DNA of 64,000 nucleotides, taken from contig NC_087383.1 of NCBI RefSeq assembly GCF_963675165.1, forward strand, positions 186,001 through 250,000. Reading direction: 5' to 3'. Positions 23,786 to 36,800 of this stretch are shown here, one piece after another. This stretch comes from Halichondria panicea. Its lineage: Eukaryota; Porifera; Demospongiae; Suberitida; Halichondriidae. The notes beneath the pieces are model-generated. The model worked only from the letters and a program-made list of their open reading frames with translations, did not search any database and was not told where the DNA came from. Each line of letters begins with the position of its first letter. Position 1 is the first letter of the stretch. Position numbers and translations under genes: made by a program.

Positions 23786-24080
23786 CTGCAGCAGTCCTAC
23801 TGCCTTTCATTAGGCAGCAGTCCTACTGTCTTTCATTAGGCAGCAGTTCTACTGTCTTTCATTAGGCAGCAGTCCTACTGCCTTTCATTAGACAGCAGTC
23901 CTACTGCCTTTCATTAGACAGCAGTCCTACTACCTTTCATTAGCCAGCAGTCCTACTACCTTTCATTTATATAGGCAGTAGTCCTGCTGTCTTTCATTAG
24001 GCAGTAGTCCCTACTGTCTTTCATTAGGCAGCAGTCCTACTGTTTTTCATTAGGCAGCAGTCATACTGCAGGTAGTAGTT
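23786..24080. repeat. 26-bp tandem repeat shared with the 37918-38386 retroposon
   Basis: About eleven copies of ggcagcagtcctactgcctttcatta. The same unit, as its complement (taatgaaaggcagtagg), is repeated four times inside the retroposon at 38115-38235, so the array is probably a part of that element family rather than a local microsatellite. Confidence 0.9.
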
Positions 24081-24179
24081 CCTACTGGCTTTTTCTAGCC
24101 CAAAAACTTTTTTTAATCTTCTCCCTCTTATCATGATAAGTGTTATGTACTTTCTGGAGATGGCCAACATTATGTTGTA

Positions 24180-24680
24180 TTCATAAGAACTATTCAAACC
24201 GCTCAATATTCAAATATAAACACCCGGTCTTCCGATAAAATTACTCTCTCAGTCTGCCATGTGCGGTCCTCTACTTGCAAATCCAGGCATTTTTACTACA
24301 ATAGACTACCCCGACTACGGAATCGAGTACCTGCAATTGACCTCACTCAGTCCTCTCAATGCATAAGAACTAAACTGAGGGAATTCCTGTGGAACCATTT
24401 ACCTATCACTTATGTCCATGTCACAAAATGCTCTGCGATTACAGTCAGCACCTCGTAAAGACTATTACATGTATACAATGAATAATTATTTTACTCTTCG
24501 GCAACCTGTAATTTCAGGCATGCCTTAAGCTACCTTCTACACTATTTTTTGTTAGCCTTCAACTTCAACTGTAACCTTGCTGTAAAACCTTATTATTATA
24601 TTATCCTCATTCTGCCCATTGCATTATAAATGTAGTTGCAAAAACAAAATCTGTCTGTCTGGCGGCTTGAAATCGAGGCT
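24180..24680 (+). mobile_element. LINE 3'-end fragment
   Basis: A 65-codon open stretch at 24261-24458 reads YYNRLPRLRNRVPAIDLTQS, then SQCIRTKLREFLWNH. This is the typical C-terminal tail after the reverse transcriptase of CR1/L2-like LINEs (FFNR..RLWN.LP...S...K..L...). No RT core is visible upstream, so this is a 5'-truncated copy. The region 23726-24680 is bracketed by GGAATCGAGGCT-like words and contains the 26-bp array, so both may belong to one composite insertion. Confidence 0.65.
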
Positions 24681-24796
24681 ATAATTATATTCATCATGCT
24701 CTTTGGCAAAGGACTTTGCCCTCTGGACTTTGCCATGGTGATACAGATCCGTAATTGCAACCTAAGGGGGGCGTGGCAAGCTGCTGAGGTTTGGAA

Positions 24797-25672
24797 ATGG
24801 GAGGTAGTGGCTCAAAAGTAACTCCCTTCAACTCGACAGAGGACAGTTCTACTAAACATGCTCAAGAGAACTTCACTGAAGTCACAGCAAGTCTCTCCAA
24901 TAAAATAAAAGAGCTGGAACAGCAATTGGAGCTGAAGAATGAAGCTTCTAGAAGCACTGACGATAAACTGCAAGCCTCCCAGCATCAGGTACGTGTGTGT
25001 GTGTGCAACGCAATACCCTAATAATGAATGTATGCCCAAGCTGTCCCTTCTCAGGTGGAGCTACTTTGTACTGAGATTCTAGGTCTACAAGAGTCCCTGG
25101 CAAGTAGGGAAAGCTCCAGTCGATCCGTAAATGCTCTCGAGCATATGGTAGGACAACTCAAGGGGGAACTAGAGATCACACAGGCAGAGTTGCAAGATAT
25201 GGTAAGAGAAAGCTGTGCTATTACCTACATTGGTTGTAACTCTCTAATAGAAGGATAGTTACGAGAAGCGACTGCAGAGGGTAAGGTCATCATCAGCCAA
25301 ATTACAAGCTGAGTCAGCGTTATCCCTGTACGAGCTGAGGGATGATAATCAACGCTTGGAAACAGAGAATGAAAAACTATCAGGTACTTGTGTCTGTCCA
25401 TGGTGTGTTTAATATAATCATAGTACTACATTTAATTCAACCATCTTCAAATTCTGCAGAACAAATCAGTCAAAGGAGAGAATCTTCAAAAGATTCGTGT
25501 AAGAAGTTCACTACATAATAATAATAATATAATGCTTGTGTTACAGTTGCTCTCTGTGTGTGTAGGTGGCCACATGTCGTTGATAGTGGAGCTGTCACAA
25601 CAGTTGAGCACTTCTGAATCTGAGTTGAAACGTGCACAGCTTGCATTGAAGGAACTAGGCGTTGAGAGTTGA
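24797..25672 (+). CDS. Small coiled-coil protein with possible N-myristoylation
   Basis: Five exons, 24797-24988, 25055-25201, 25251-25383, 25460-25498 and 25566-25672 (618 nt, 205 residues), all in frame. It starts MGGSGSKVT, a fit to the N-myristoylation consensus. From about residue 25 to the end it is a heptad-rich coiled coil (ASLSNKIKELEQQLELKNEA; LEHMVGQLKGELEITQAELQ; MSLIVELSQQLSTSESELKR). I do not recognise the family with certainty. The myristoyl start followed by coiled coil recalls CCDC69, but residue similarity is weak. The stop lies 215 bp before the CERT start, on the same strand. Confidence 0.75.
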
Positions 25673-25887
25673 TATGTGTGACAAGGAGACAATCACAGAA
25701 CGCAGAGAACCATCAGTCAAAGAGATATCTGGAGAAATAATAAAATGTGTTGTGTGTTAATTTCCATAGAAACAATTTATGGTGAAATTAATGATGTCAT
25801 TCTAGCCAGCCACACCCTAATACCACTAAAAAAGCAACTGTACTGAATGCTATAATTATATGCTACTGTAAGAGGCTAGACTAGAGT

Positions 25888-28800
25888 ATGGCTCGAATGG
25901 TCCGTAACCTCCTCGGTGGCATAACCAGAATGAGTGGCAGTGAGAGCCTCGACTCTGAGCTGGACAGAGGGCTACATATGGAGGATGACACTCCCCTGGA
26001 GGCCAAACTGGATGAGAGTGATCCAGATGATATGGGGGGAGGTTCTGAGGAAGAGGACATGCCCCAGGTTCCAAACATGAAGGGTTCACTCAGTAAATGG
26101 ACCAACTACATCCACGGTTGGCAAGAACGCTACTTTATGCTCGATGGTGGCCTGCTCTCATATTTCAAGTCTGAGACAGACTCTCAATACGGCTGCCGAG
26201 GATCCATCAGCTTGCACAAAACCAAGATAGCGGTGAATTATCTATTTGTTAGAGTATGCACACCACACCCTACATGTACATGTTGGCACGCTGCATATTA
26301 TTTTGGGCGACACTGTATACAACCTAAACAAAAAAGCAGAGACGTTACACTAATTGACCTCAACTAGTAGAATAGGGTGTACACAGCCTATAATGTGGTC
26401 CATTGTGTATAGCGTTAGTGGTTGACTTGTGGTTATTCTATTGAGGTTTGCATTTCAAATGAGATGAAAGGAATGCTTATGTATCTTTTAATTTTCTGTT
26501 TCCAAAATCTCAGCTTCACGAATTTGATGCCCTGAGATTCGATATACGAGGTCATGGCTCAACATTTTTCCTGAGGGCCTCTTCAGAAGAGGATAAACAA
26601 AATTGGGTAGACGCCATTGAAAACAGCAAGGTAGGTCTGTGCTTATCGACATCTTCCCAGACCCACTTGTCATTGTGTGCAGAGGTTTGTCCTGGAGAAT
26701 GGACCAGGCTCATTGACTCCACTACAGAGACAAGGCTCAGCATTGTCACTGTCTGCAATGTCTCAAGCCTCTGTGTGCTCTGTCAAGAACCAGGTATGTA
26801 CTATACTCAAGTGTGGGTGTGCTGGTTCCAATACCCATGTGTTGTCTTAGTTACGCATTCCTGAGTGTTAAATCATTCAAGTCCTGTCTTGTAGGAACAA
26901 GCATCTAGTGTGTATATGCTTGTTCCGAGACTGGATGTGTTGCTTAGTTACTGCATTCCTACGTAAGTGTTGGAAGCTTACTGTTTGAAGAACTATTTAT
27001 TTTGAAGTACTCACCAGATGAATGGCTTACTTGTACTTTATTCACAGGTCACCCATGATCTTCGTAGCAAACTATCAGAGCTGGAGACCTACAGAGAGAT
27101 AGTCTGCCGGCAGGTTGACCTGCTTCAAGCTTACTTTGAGGTCAACAGCGAAAGTGAGTTGTGTTTTGAATTCATGGAATACTGTTATAACACCAAATAT
27201 CCAGTAGCTGGTTGCTCATACTATAATATTGATAGTCATCCATGATTATGTGGTCTGTAAACGTTGTCTCTAAATACAGCTGTCGAATTGTGCAAAGTTT
27301 ATCATGAATAGTGTCTGTGTGTAGCACCATGTGAATACGATATCGATAATTCATGATCAGATAATAAATATTAGTATGTACAAGTTTTATAATAATAATA
27401 ATCTCTATAGGTGGTCGTACTGAGATAACCAACGGAGTATTCAATAGTTCCGAGTCCATAGTAGTAGACAAGATTCCAGAAGAGGGTGTGGTTAACTCCA
27501 CCCCTTCGTCCCCAGTGACCCGAAAAGATACACGCCCACCATCCTCACACTCTCCACTCCCCTCACGCTTTACACCCATGACCGGCGGACACAGACGTAC
27601 TGGTAGCGACCCTTTCGCTTTCAGACCACAGAGCGCCCTACAAGTCCCTCGTGGGGGAAAGTCCCGGCCATTTTCCGTGGGTGGGGGGAGCCCCTTTGAT
27701 GTGAACTCACTGGATATTCGAGCAGAAGCTGTCACATTTAAGGCCACCACCACTGGGCTTGTGACAACACTGTCTCAGTGCATTGACATGATGAACAAGA
27801 GAGAGGAGAGCTGGCAGAGGAAGTTTGAGAAGGTACACCTTCTTACCAACTCACGCTCCCTTTCCCCGTGCACCCTTTCCCCATGCACGTATACAAATGT
27901 CAAATTAGAAGGTGAAGCAGATGTACATTGTGTGTGTCTTTATTTTGCCTACTAAGCATTATTCACGGGTCCTTTATTCAAAGCCACATCAAAGTATTGC
28001 AGTATCCCATTATATGCACTATACTGTACATTCTAACTACCCTCCCATGCAGGAGCAAGAACGTCGTGCCAGAGCCGAGTCAGCAGCTGGGGCAGCCATG
28101 AACGGTCCCAGAGTGGAAGCTTTCAAGTATGCTGGACCAGACTTTGAGGTAAGTGGGTGGGTGGGCATGTGCTGTACACATGGCCTGGGTAATGACCACA
28201 GGAATTCATGTATACACTGCCAAACTATCACTATATCATGTGATTTATTTAACATCCTGTTATGTCCAGAGTGCTAAGTGGGGCTTGTGGTTGGAGCTGT
28301 AGCTACTATAGCTAGCTGAGTTAGCTAACTATGAGTGTGTCAGTTCGTGGCCAGCCTCTGGAGCAGTCCAGTGTAGAGCACAGGGTGTCTATATATACTC
28401 TACCACTTATTCAAGACCAGTGCATGTACTAGTATTCTAGCTTGTACACGTTGTACAATGTGTTGTACAGATGACGTATAACAGAGCTAGTCCTAGTAGC
28501 TACATATTATATGAATGGTTGTCACCCACTCCACCCCCTGTTACTGCAGGAGGGTCCCCACAGTGCTCTCAATGAGGACGAGTTCTTCGATGCTCTGGAA
28601 ATGGCCTACAAAGATGATGAGATTGAGCACACAGTTGTGAGTTACTCTGTGCATGTGATTATACACTGCATACATACACAGAGAGAGTGGCTGGTGCAGT
28701 CCTGTGTATATACTGCATAGCAGTGTTTGTGTGTAATTATATTGCCATGTAACAATCATTAGTGGTAAATAATTGTATCGTATACAACACATTGTAATAA

Positions 28801-31361
28801 CTGTATTATGGTGCAGGGTTCGAAGCAGGCGTCTACTGCTGGAGCAGTGGTCGCTAACGGAACAGCATCTACCACAGTGAGTAAACCTGATATACCAGAA
28901 TGCTCCATATTTGCATTGTACATAGCTATCGCATGACCTTGTTATAAGGTCATTTGTTAAGTACTTGCATCAGCTCCAAGGTAATTTGTGAAGTACTTGC
29001 ATCAGCTCTTGTCCTACACTATACAGGATGGAGAGGAGGAGACCTTTGACCTCAGCGCTATAAGCATCAAGTCACTATCAGGGGTTAAACACAGACTATC
29101 ACAACTGGTGAGCCACATAACCAAAATATTTCTTTTGTCCAGTTTTCTTTGTTCTCCTACATGTAGCCATTATTTTATTTGTAGCTCTAAAACAGTATCC
29201 CGATACTTTCCTCTCACTGTGTGGTTGTATCAGTATACCGTGTGTGTGCTCGCAGGTGAATGACAGAACAAGTCAGTATGCTTGCTACATCTTTGAGCCA
29301 GTTGACTCTGACGTGTGGTCCCTAGTGCACCAGGACGGTGACATGACAGTACACAGACGAGAGCTGGAGGAGGACGGTGTAGTGGTGGACCCCCTCAAGG
29401 CACACTATCACGCAAAGGTACGCAGGGGGAGGGGGTCAGTCAGGGGGGTTCCCTTGTTTATGTAGGGGGTCAGTCAGGGGGGCTCTCTTGTTTATGTAGG
29501 GGGTCAATCAGGGGGGCTCTCTTGTTTATGTAGGGGGTCAGTCAGGGGGCTACCTCGTTTATGTAGGAGGGCTCTTGTTTATGCACAATGTAAGGGTGGA
29601 GGTCAGTCTGTATAACTTCTATCTCTAAAATGTTATGTTGACAACATGTTAAGGTTAGGGTATTGTGTTTCACCCCCGCGATATTTATGGAGTATGAATA
29701 TCATTATCGCTATGTTTTTAGTGTAGCATCAGATAAGTTGTACTGGAGTTTTCTTGCGTCAATTTTTAGCATGGATAAACCCGGGAATCTTCAACTGAGG
29801 GCTCTATCCAATTAAAGAAAGGTAGGGGCAGGGCCAGACGAAGAGAAATTTTGAAAAAAGTCAATCTGGTTGGAGCTATCCTCCTGTCTATCGAAATATC
29901 AAGCGTGTTTTTAGATACTTACCGTCTACTCTTAGCTTTTACTCGCTCGTATGAAGTTTTACAACAAATATCTCTTCGTCTGGCCCTCTGGAAGGTACTT
30001 AGCTACATATAGATACCAATAAAGCTTGCTGAAAGTACTTACTGCTCTTATAAATTGACGCAAAAAATAGTCTATATACTTGCGGTTTTGATGCCCACTT
30101 TTCTCATTCATGCATCTTCATAATCATGGCATTCTCACACAAAACAATAGCAATAGAGTTGATAATCATACAATATAAGTACAGCAGACTTCTTTGAACC
30201 TGCAAAAGAGAAAAAGCTGACAGAATTAAACTCATAAATATTCATGAGTGATCACAATACCCTAACCTTAACAAGTCCCTATAGACATTACATCACCTAC
30301 TTATCATCCTACCCATGGTTTCTCTTGCAGGGCATCTCTGCTCAAGAGGTGACCAACTTCTTCTTTGACAAAGAAACTCGTTTGGAATGGGAGGGCACGC
30401 TGGAGTCAGTAGACACTGTGGAAACATTGGCCGAGGACACTATTGTGTTCCACCAGCTACATAAGAGGGTGTGGCCTTCAACACAGAGGGAGAGCTTGTT
30501 CTGTTCTCACCTTTGCACTCTCAGCGGAGCCCCACAACCGGAGAACATGATCGGCCATACCTGGATGGTGTGTAACTTCTCGATGGATCATGATAGCGTT
30601 CCGGTATGTGCACATGTTTCACACCTGATAACTAACTTATTAATTAGTGCATTTTTTTGTTTTAGCATTAACAGTACACATATGTACTGTAGCTGTTCTC
30701 TGTAATGTACTGACTAGCTTCAACTACAATCAGCTGATGTACACAATGTTTAGTTAATGTAGAAAGGGTTATTTTAAGTCGTATACACTGTGTACATACA
30801 CACAATCTCTGCATATAATTACTGCTATGTACACAGTCTTATTCTACCAGCATATGCCATGTACATCTATTGATGCTTACGTGTGTTTCAGTCCTCATGC
30901 CTGTCTCTGCAGGCTACTAGCAAGCTGATTCGTGCAACTCTTCACGCCGGTTTAGTGTGTCAAACCATTGCCAACAGGAAGGTTGAACCTGGCAAGGAGA
31001 GAGAGCTCACACGCGACGACATCACTTGTAAAATACACTATGCGGTGCAAGGTACATAGATGCCTGCGGTACATAGATGCCTGCGGTACATAGATGCCTG
31101 TGTTTATTTATGCTTACATAATTTTTCATCAAGTTTATCACGTGTTAATTGCCCTATTAGCTAAACTCTCAAGTAATGTTATAATAAGAGACAGTATGGA
31201 ATATTTGATAAACTGATTTCTCCCCTCCTCCAGTGAACCCTGGCGGCTGGGCCCCTCCGTCTGTTGTCAGGGCGATAGGAAAACGCGAAGTGTGTAAATT
31301 TTTGAAGAAATTTAGTGAATGTTGTCAGAACAATCTATCTAAATCTCCGCTCTCATTATAA
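25888..31361 (+). CDS. CERT1: Ceramide transfer protein CERT
   Basis: Thirteen exons: 25888-26232, 26514-26630, 26683-26793, 27048-27153, 27411-27832, 28053-28148, 28550-28636, 28817-28876, 29027-29107, 29256-29417, 30331-30603, 30913-31051, 31234-31361 (2127 nt, 708 residues; human 624). A PH domain at about 64-155 ([20 protein letters not shown]) binds PI4P on the Golgi. A Ser-rich segment and coiled coil follow ([20 protein letters not shown]). An FFAT motif at 408-414 (EDEFFDA) should bind VAP on the ER. The START domain runs from about 476 to the end ([39 protein letters not shown]). It moves ceramide from ER to trans-Golgi for sphingomyelin synthesis. An extra acidic N-terminus of about 60 residues precedes the PH domain. 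Confidence 0.97.
29418..29580. repeat. 34-bp tandem repeat, CERT intron 10
   Basis: About four copies of gtagggggtcagtcaggggggctctcttgtttat, with the first overlapping the donor of exon 10. Confidence 0.85.
29648..30272. mobile_element. 625-bp element with 20-bp TIRs
   Basis: gttaaggttagggtattgtg at 29648-29667 and its exact reverse complement at 30253-30272 bound the element. An internal pair, gggccagacgaagaga and tctcttcgtctggccc (about 29831 and 29970), gives a long foldback. No coding sequence is present. It fills most of CERT intron 10. No clear target duplication was found. Confidence 0.85.
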
Positions 31362-31809
31362 CTTATTGTATTTCTGTATAATTATTGTGTGATTGTATGT
31401 GGTATGTTCAGTGTTGTGACATTATTGTCAATATCTTTTCTTTTCTTTTTTTTTTTTATATCTCTAATGCGCATGCGTAGAAAGTAAAGATCGTAAGTGC
31501 TAAAACACTATTGAAGGTGATAAGATACTATCAAAAGGTGTTAAATGAAACTAGATTTGAATGTACATGTGCTCTAGCTGTGTCCGTACGTGCTGTCCTT
31601 TGTCAAGTCCATATATCAGTCTCTCTCTGGTGAGTAAAACAAGTATTAACTACTACAGTAAGATTCTAGCAAGCTATCCTTTTTTGCAATGCATGTATAT
31701 GTCTAGCCTGTCAGTTTGTAACTTAGATTTACTATAGTTAGCACGTACTAATAATAATTAATAGTGATCATACATTAATCCACACCCTACTCTGTGCATG
31801 CACACACAG
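31362..31809 (+). other. CERT 3' end and kelch gene leader
   Basis: Contains the CERT 3' UTR and, from about 31500, a probable leader of the kelch gene ending at a strong donor (31630, tctg|gtgagt), spliced to 31810. The leader has an in-frame ATG near 31568 (MCSSCVRTCCPLSS) that could add 21 residues. A (T)n run lies at about 31446. Confidence 0.5.
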
Positions 31810-32712
31810 ATGATGATGAACTACGAGATATTGTTCAGCGTGGGGGGAGTGTCCAGTCAAGCCACCCTCAACACAGTGGAGAAACACACGGGCTGTACCG
31901 ACTGGGTCTCCTGTGCTCCTCTACCCTCTAGGAGGGCACATGGCGGCCTCGTCTCTGCGAGGGGTAAGCTCTACTCCATGGGGGGTCTCAACGGTCATTC
32001 TCGATTGGACACGGTTGACGTACTAGAGCCTGTGATGGAGGTGTGGTCAAGTGGCCCACCTATGACTGCACCGAGGAGCGATTTTGGAACTGTGTTCGAT
32101 GGTGCGAGGTCTATTTATTGTGTTGGAGGGATGGTACGAAATCAAGACGTTGCCACGGTCGATGTTCTCGATATATGTAATAACTCGTGGAGAAAGGGAC
32201 CGTCTCTGCAAGCACCGCGATCATTCCTTGGAGCTGCAATTGTCGACGGTGTCATATACGCAGTGGGCGGAGCTATTGGAAGAAAGAGACTTTCCTGGGT
32301 GGAGAGATTGGACACGAATGACTCATATCCAGAATGGAAGGAGGTGGCTGGTTTGAAGATTGCTCGCAGCAGACCTGGTGTGACCCAGCTGAACGGACGA
32401 GTATATGCAGTGGGAGGATATAATGGGAGCGACTATCTCAATAGTGCCGAGTATTACTGTCCGGATACCAACCAATGGGCGCTCATCGAAAGAATGGCTA
32501 ATCCACGGAACAGTCCGGCCGTGGCGTGTTTTCGTGGAAGATTGATCGTTGCTGGTGGTTACGATGGAAAGAATATGTTAGACTCGGTGGAGAGCTACGA
32601 TCCTGAACAAGACAGATGGTCTAACATGACCTCACTGAGTGCACCCCGCTGTGACTTCACCATGTGTACTGCTATTGTGACAGCTGTTACTGCCCTTGGT
32701 ACATGGCTATGA
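31810..32712 (+). CDS. Kelch-repeat beta-propeller protein
   Basis: Single coding exon of 300 residues after an acceptor (cacacacag). Six kelch units are seen, each with the GG pair and a following Trp: FSVGGVSSQ, YSMGGLNGH, YCVGGMVRN, YAVGGAIGR, YAVGGYNGS, IVAGGYDGK. The last blade ends DRWSNMTSLSAPRCDFTM. There is no BTB or BACK domain, so it is a stand-alone propeller unless an upstream exon adds one. The fold mediates protein contacts, often as a substrate receptor, but the partner cannot be told from sequence. The start ATGATGATG follows the acceptor directly and is chosen for that reason. Confidence 0.85.
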   Translation: MMMNYEILFSVGGVSSQATLNTVEKHTGCTDWVSCAPLPSRRAHGGLVSARGKLYSMGGLNGHSRLDTVDVLEPVMEVWSSGPPMTAPRSDFGTVFDGARSIYCVGGMVRNQDVATVDVLDICNNSWRKGPSLQAPRSFLGAAIVDGVIYAVGGAIGRKRLSWVERLDTNDSYPEWKEVAGLKIARSRPGVTQLNGRVYAVGGYNGSDYLNSAEYYCPDTNQWALIERMANPRNSPAVACFRGRLIVAGGYDGKNMLDSVESYDPEQDRWSNMTSLSAPRCDFTMCTAIVTAVTALGTWL

Positions 32713-33251
32713 CTTTCATTTTTGTTTCTTATACACACATTATTTTGCACTTCTTTCCTATGTATCCTCTTTTTTGTTCATTTTCTTTTCAAATTAGCCT
32801 ATTCTGCTTTTTTATCATGCAATGTTATTTATGTTTTCAATTTCAAATTAACTTATTATAATTATTTGCTGTTGCAAACTCGTATATACAACCAACAACA
32901 CGGTGTTCACACGACACAGGCAATACATTACGATAGCTACCATAATTAACGTACAGCTGTAGTATTGGTTACGTACTGTCAGGATCAGCTATGGTGACCT
33001 GTGAGGCTAGCGGAGGTTAATTGGAGTACTAGACAGATTTGTGAAAGTGAGCAATATTTCTTAATTAGAATGATTAGCTCTAGTAGAACAAATCCATAAA
33101 TAATATATATACAGGGAATCAAGAAATTAAAATTGAAATAAGTATGATCATAATTATGGTATAGTATAGCTAGCTCTAGTAGAACAAATCCATAAATAAT
33201 AGAATCAAGAAATTTAAATTGAAATAAGTATGATCATATAAGCGCACGCAC
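32713..33251. other. Tail-to-tail spacer with a local duplication
   Basis: Between the kelch and HAUS6 stops. A unit agctctagtagaacaaatcc ... ttgaaataagtatgatcata is present twice (about 33077-33152 and 33172-33239) with small indels. Otherwise it is AT-rich without coding signal. Confidence 0.75.
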
Positions 33252-36200
33252 TCATGCTAAGGTGAAATCATCGGGACAGGGGGTGGGCGGCTCAATGTCT
33301 ACAATCCAGGTGTTGTCAGGTAACACGGGTGTTGACGGGTGAGCAGCTGGAGTAAGGAACGATATGAGATTGTGGTGTGGTACATCGGGATGCTTGAGGG
33401 GCGTGGCGAAGGACATTAGATCTTCTCCTTTTTGAGTAGTACCTGAGGTGGTTGGATCAACGAAATTTCTCCTGGGGGTTGGAGAGATATCGTAAGTAGT
33501 GATGTCATCAGGAGTCATGTTATATATGTCTGGGGGCGTCTGTACAGAGAGTAGTGCAGCAGTGGGTGTGGTCTGAAAGGAGACGGCCGTGGTCAGTGAT
33601 CGGTAGATGGGAGTGGCCACTTGAGGAGAGTTCGTAGCAACCCCAGTAGCTAGTGGGCTCTCCAGTGATGCTGTGTGCATGTGTGTGTGGGTGGGAGGGG
33701 GCGTTGGCTATAATTACTATACCACATTGTACCATAATTATGCTATAATACAAAGCTGAGTGATCTTATACTGTAAGTAAGACACAGTTTGTGGGATGCA
33801 TGGCGATTGCCTACCAGTTCTAGATGGCTTGGATTTGGTGAGAGGAGTTCTGGCAATGCAATCCTTGGACACGAAAGCACTCGTACCTGTACAGCACATA
33901 GCCTCACAGTTACCACACATAAGCCATTATTGTCTATATAGCGTACAACATTAATGAGGGCACACAAAGAAAGGGAGAACACAGCAATGTTGTATGATCA
34001 GTACACAACTGCATGCAAACACTAGATAATGGACAGGACGTTGGAAAGATCAACTCTACAGCAGGCAGTTTTTGAAAGGGAGTACATAATTATACACTAT
34101 AGTACATGCACATACCCAGAGCGGCCTCTGTGTCAGTGACACAATGAAGCTCCTCGAGGGAGGCGACTGGAGAGGGATCCAACAACATTTGCTCCTCTGA
34201 TTGGGAACTAACCATCTCTGCAATCTGTTAGTGGAGCAACAGAGACTAGTATCAATGTACGTACATGCAACAATCAACTGTACATAACTGTGCATGGTCA
34301 GCATTATTTTCTAGAACATCAATTTTACAAAGCGATCATTATGCCAAACCTGGTCTGCTAGCTTGTCATACACTGTGCTTGAAGGAAGACTCTTGGCTGG
34401 GTTGGTACGGACTGGGTCCTTGGCCAGACTTCTGGCTGGAGGTTTCACAAAACGAGAGGAGGATAGCTTAGGTGTGTTCGCCAAACTGTCGTGAGTTGTG
34501 GATGGTATCGCCTTCTTCAGTTTAGCGCATTTGTGCAGTGCCTTCTGTGTCGGCTGTTTGTTGGATACAGGGCAGAGTACAGGGATCTTAGATCTCATTG
34601 GTTTGCCGATGTCAGCAGTTTTGGATGCAGCACGATGTACACTCTGTGATATGTTGTGGACTGCCTCTGGTGTGGACACTGGGATTATAAAAAAAAAGGA
34701 TATCAGAAGAATTTCAAAATAGAAGTATGCTCACATTCTCGTCCTGCTCTCGGCATCAGATCCAGTTTGTGAGTGTGGTCATGTGGGTGTGGCCTTGTCC
34801 GTGGCTCAGGGGTGGGAGGCAGGAGCTCCAGTGGCTGTCAGGTACATAGCAACAAAATAGCACATGTAACTAAAGAAGATGATGACTTACTGGGAATTCA
34901 ATCTTTGGTATGGCCAGGAGTGGTGGTCTGCCACTGTAGAACACACAGGCAGTGGGTGTGGTCTGGGATTTTATCTTCTCCAGCTTGGCCAACCATTTGG
35001 ATATAGAAACAGTGTGAGAAGCTTGTAGTACATCCAGCCGTGTTCTGTGTGAGTACATACCATGGAAATAGCCCATGTGGAATTTACATTTAAAAGGTAT
35101 TTTTGTAAGCTTTCAGAAAATCATAAATGTTGATAAACGATACTCAAGTTATGGCTGTTGAAAGATGTTCAACTATCCAATCATGGTTCGGGGACTCGTT
35201 CAGCTACACCCAATTTCAACGATATTACGATTTTCTGAAAGATACCTATTATTTGGAAGATGCCAATTTCACCTCATTTGGTTGAGACTGGCCAACAGTG
35301 TTCTCTGCTGTGTAAGAAGCATTTCCATCTTCTCAGCATCAAAGTCAGGCAGTCCAGCTGAACAAAAACAGAAGGCCGTACACATTATGTCTTGTTAGTG
35401 GCTGATTTGGTGGAGAAAGGAACAACTTACTTAGTCTACAAATGACTCTGAACTTTTTCAGTGCACAGCAGTAGAGTGTGAGCACACTGTAGCGGATGGA
35501 TAGGTGCCATCATTATTATAACTACTAGCTGCAACAGCTCACCTGACAAGGTTCAGTTGACCGTCCTGATAGAGAGGAGACATTTTCCCTGACCTCACCA
35601 GCTTCTCGTAATCAGGCATCAAAGCATCCGGCACCTGCATAACAACCGTGAAGAGTGTTAGCACAACAGCTAGTGTTACAATAAGGCTCATTTTAAACAC
35701 AACTCAATTAACACAGAATAATCACATGCTATGATGAACCTAGTACGATACTACTGTACACCCCTCACATGAATCTGTATGTCTCTGGCATCCACAGTGC
35801 ACTGATTATCCCCTCCCTCCAGCACACTCGCCACTACCTCGCGATATCTCTCACCTCGCTCCTCGAAGCCCTCCAATTGGCCCCACATCTCACGTGTCTG
35901 AACAGAGAGGGGGAGTGGTCAGAGAGGGGGGTGGTTAGAGAGGGGGTGGTTAGAGAGGGGGGTGGTTAGTGATTGTGGTTACATGGGAATAAATCACCTT
36001 GTCCATTCGTCCTGGTCTCTGGATATCAGTGACCTTTGAACTCAGTGTCAGTGTTCTCTCATCAGTGCTCCCACACGCCCCCTCACCACTGCACACACAC
36101 AGTACACAATCACAACTAGGACGCAAATAACGTCCTATCGGGTTTCAAATGCGAGGTTAGTTGATTGCGAATGACACTCTACAAGCCTGATTGCATTTCT

Positions 36201-36748
36201 AACTATTGCGAATTGCATGCATAAATTAAAATTCAATAACGTCGCATTCGATCCGATATATGGTATCACCCTTGGTTACTATATTCTCACCCTTTCGTCA
36301 ACCTCGACTTTTGCTCCTCACTGACTGATTGCAGCTGTTTCTTCAAGTGGGTCTCTTCCTTGCACTCAGACTGGTACTCTCTCACTAGACAACTGTACAG
36401 TGTAGGTCAGATCACATAAAATGACAGGCACATGTCATGTGTGTACCTGGCTGTGGCCTTCCATTTTTTGTTCAGTTCTGCCTGTAAACTCAGCCTCTGT
36501 ACAGTTTCCTGCTGGTTACGTACGATATGCGCTTTTATCGCTGCAATAGCAACGTCCTTATGGACTATATCTTGAACACCGTTCCTAAGAAAGCTACTCA
36601 CAAACACATCGTCTGAAAGATAGTACAGATATACATGACGGTAAATAAAAATGTCATGTATAATTATACCCACTTTGATCAGCTAGTGATAGTGTTCCCA
36701 TTAGCAGAGCGTGTTTGGAGAGATTGTAAATAAAGATGTAGTACCTAT

Positions 36749-36800
<52 letters not shown>

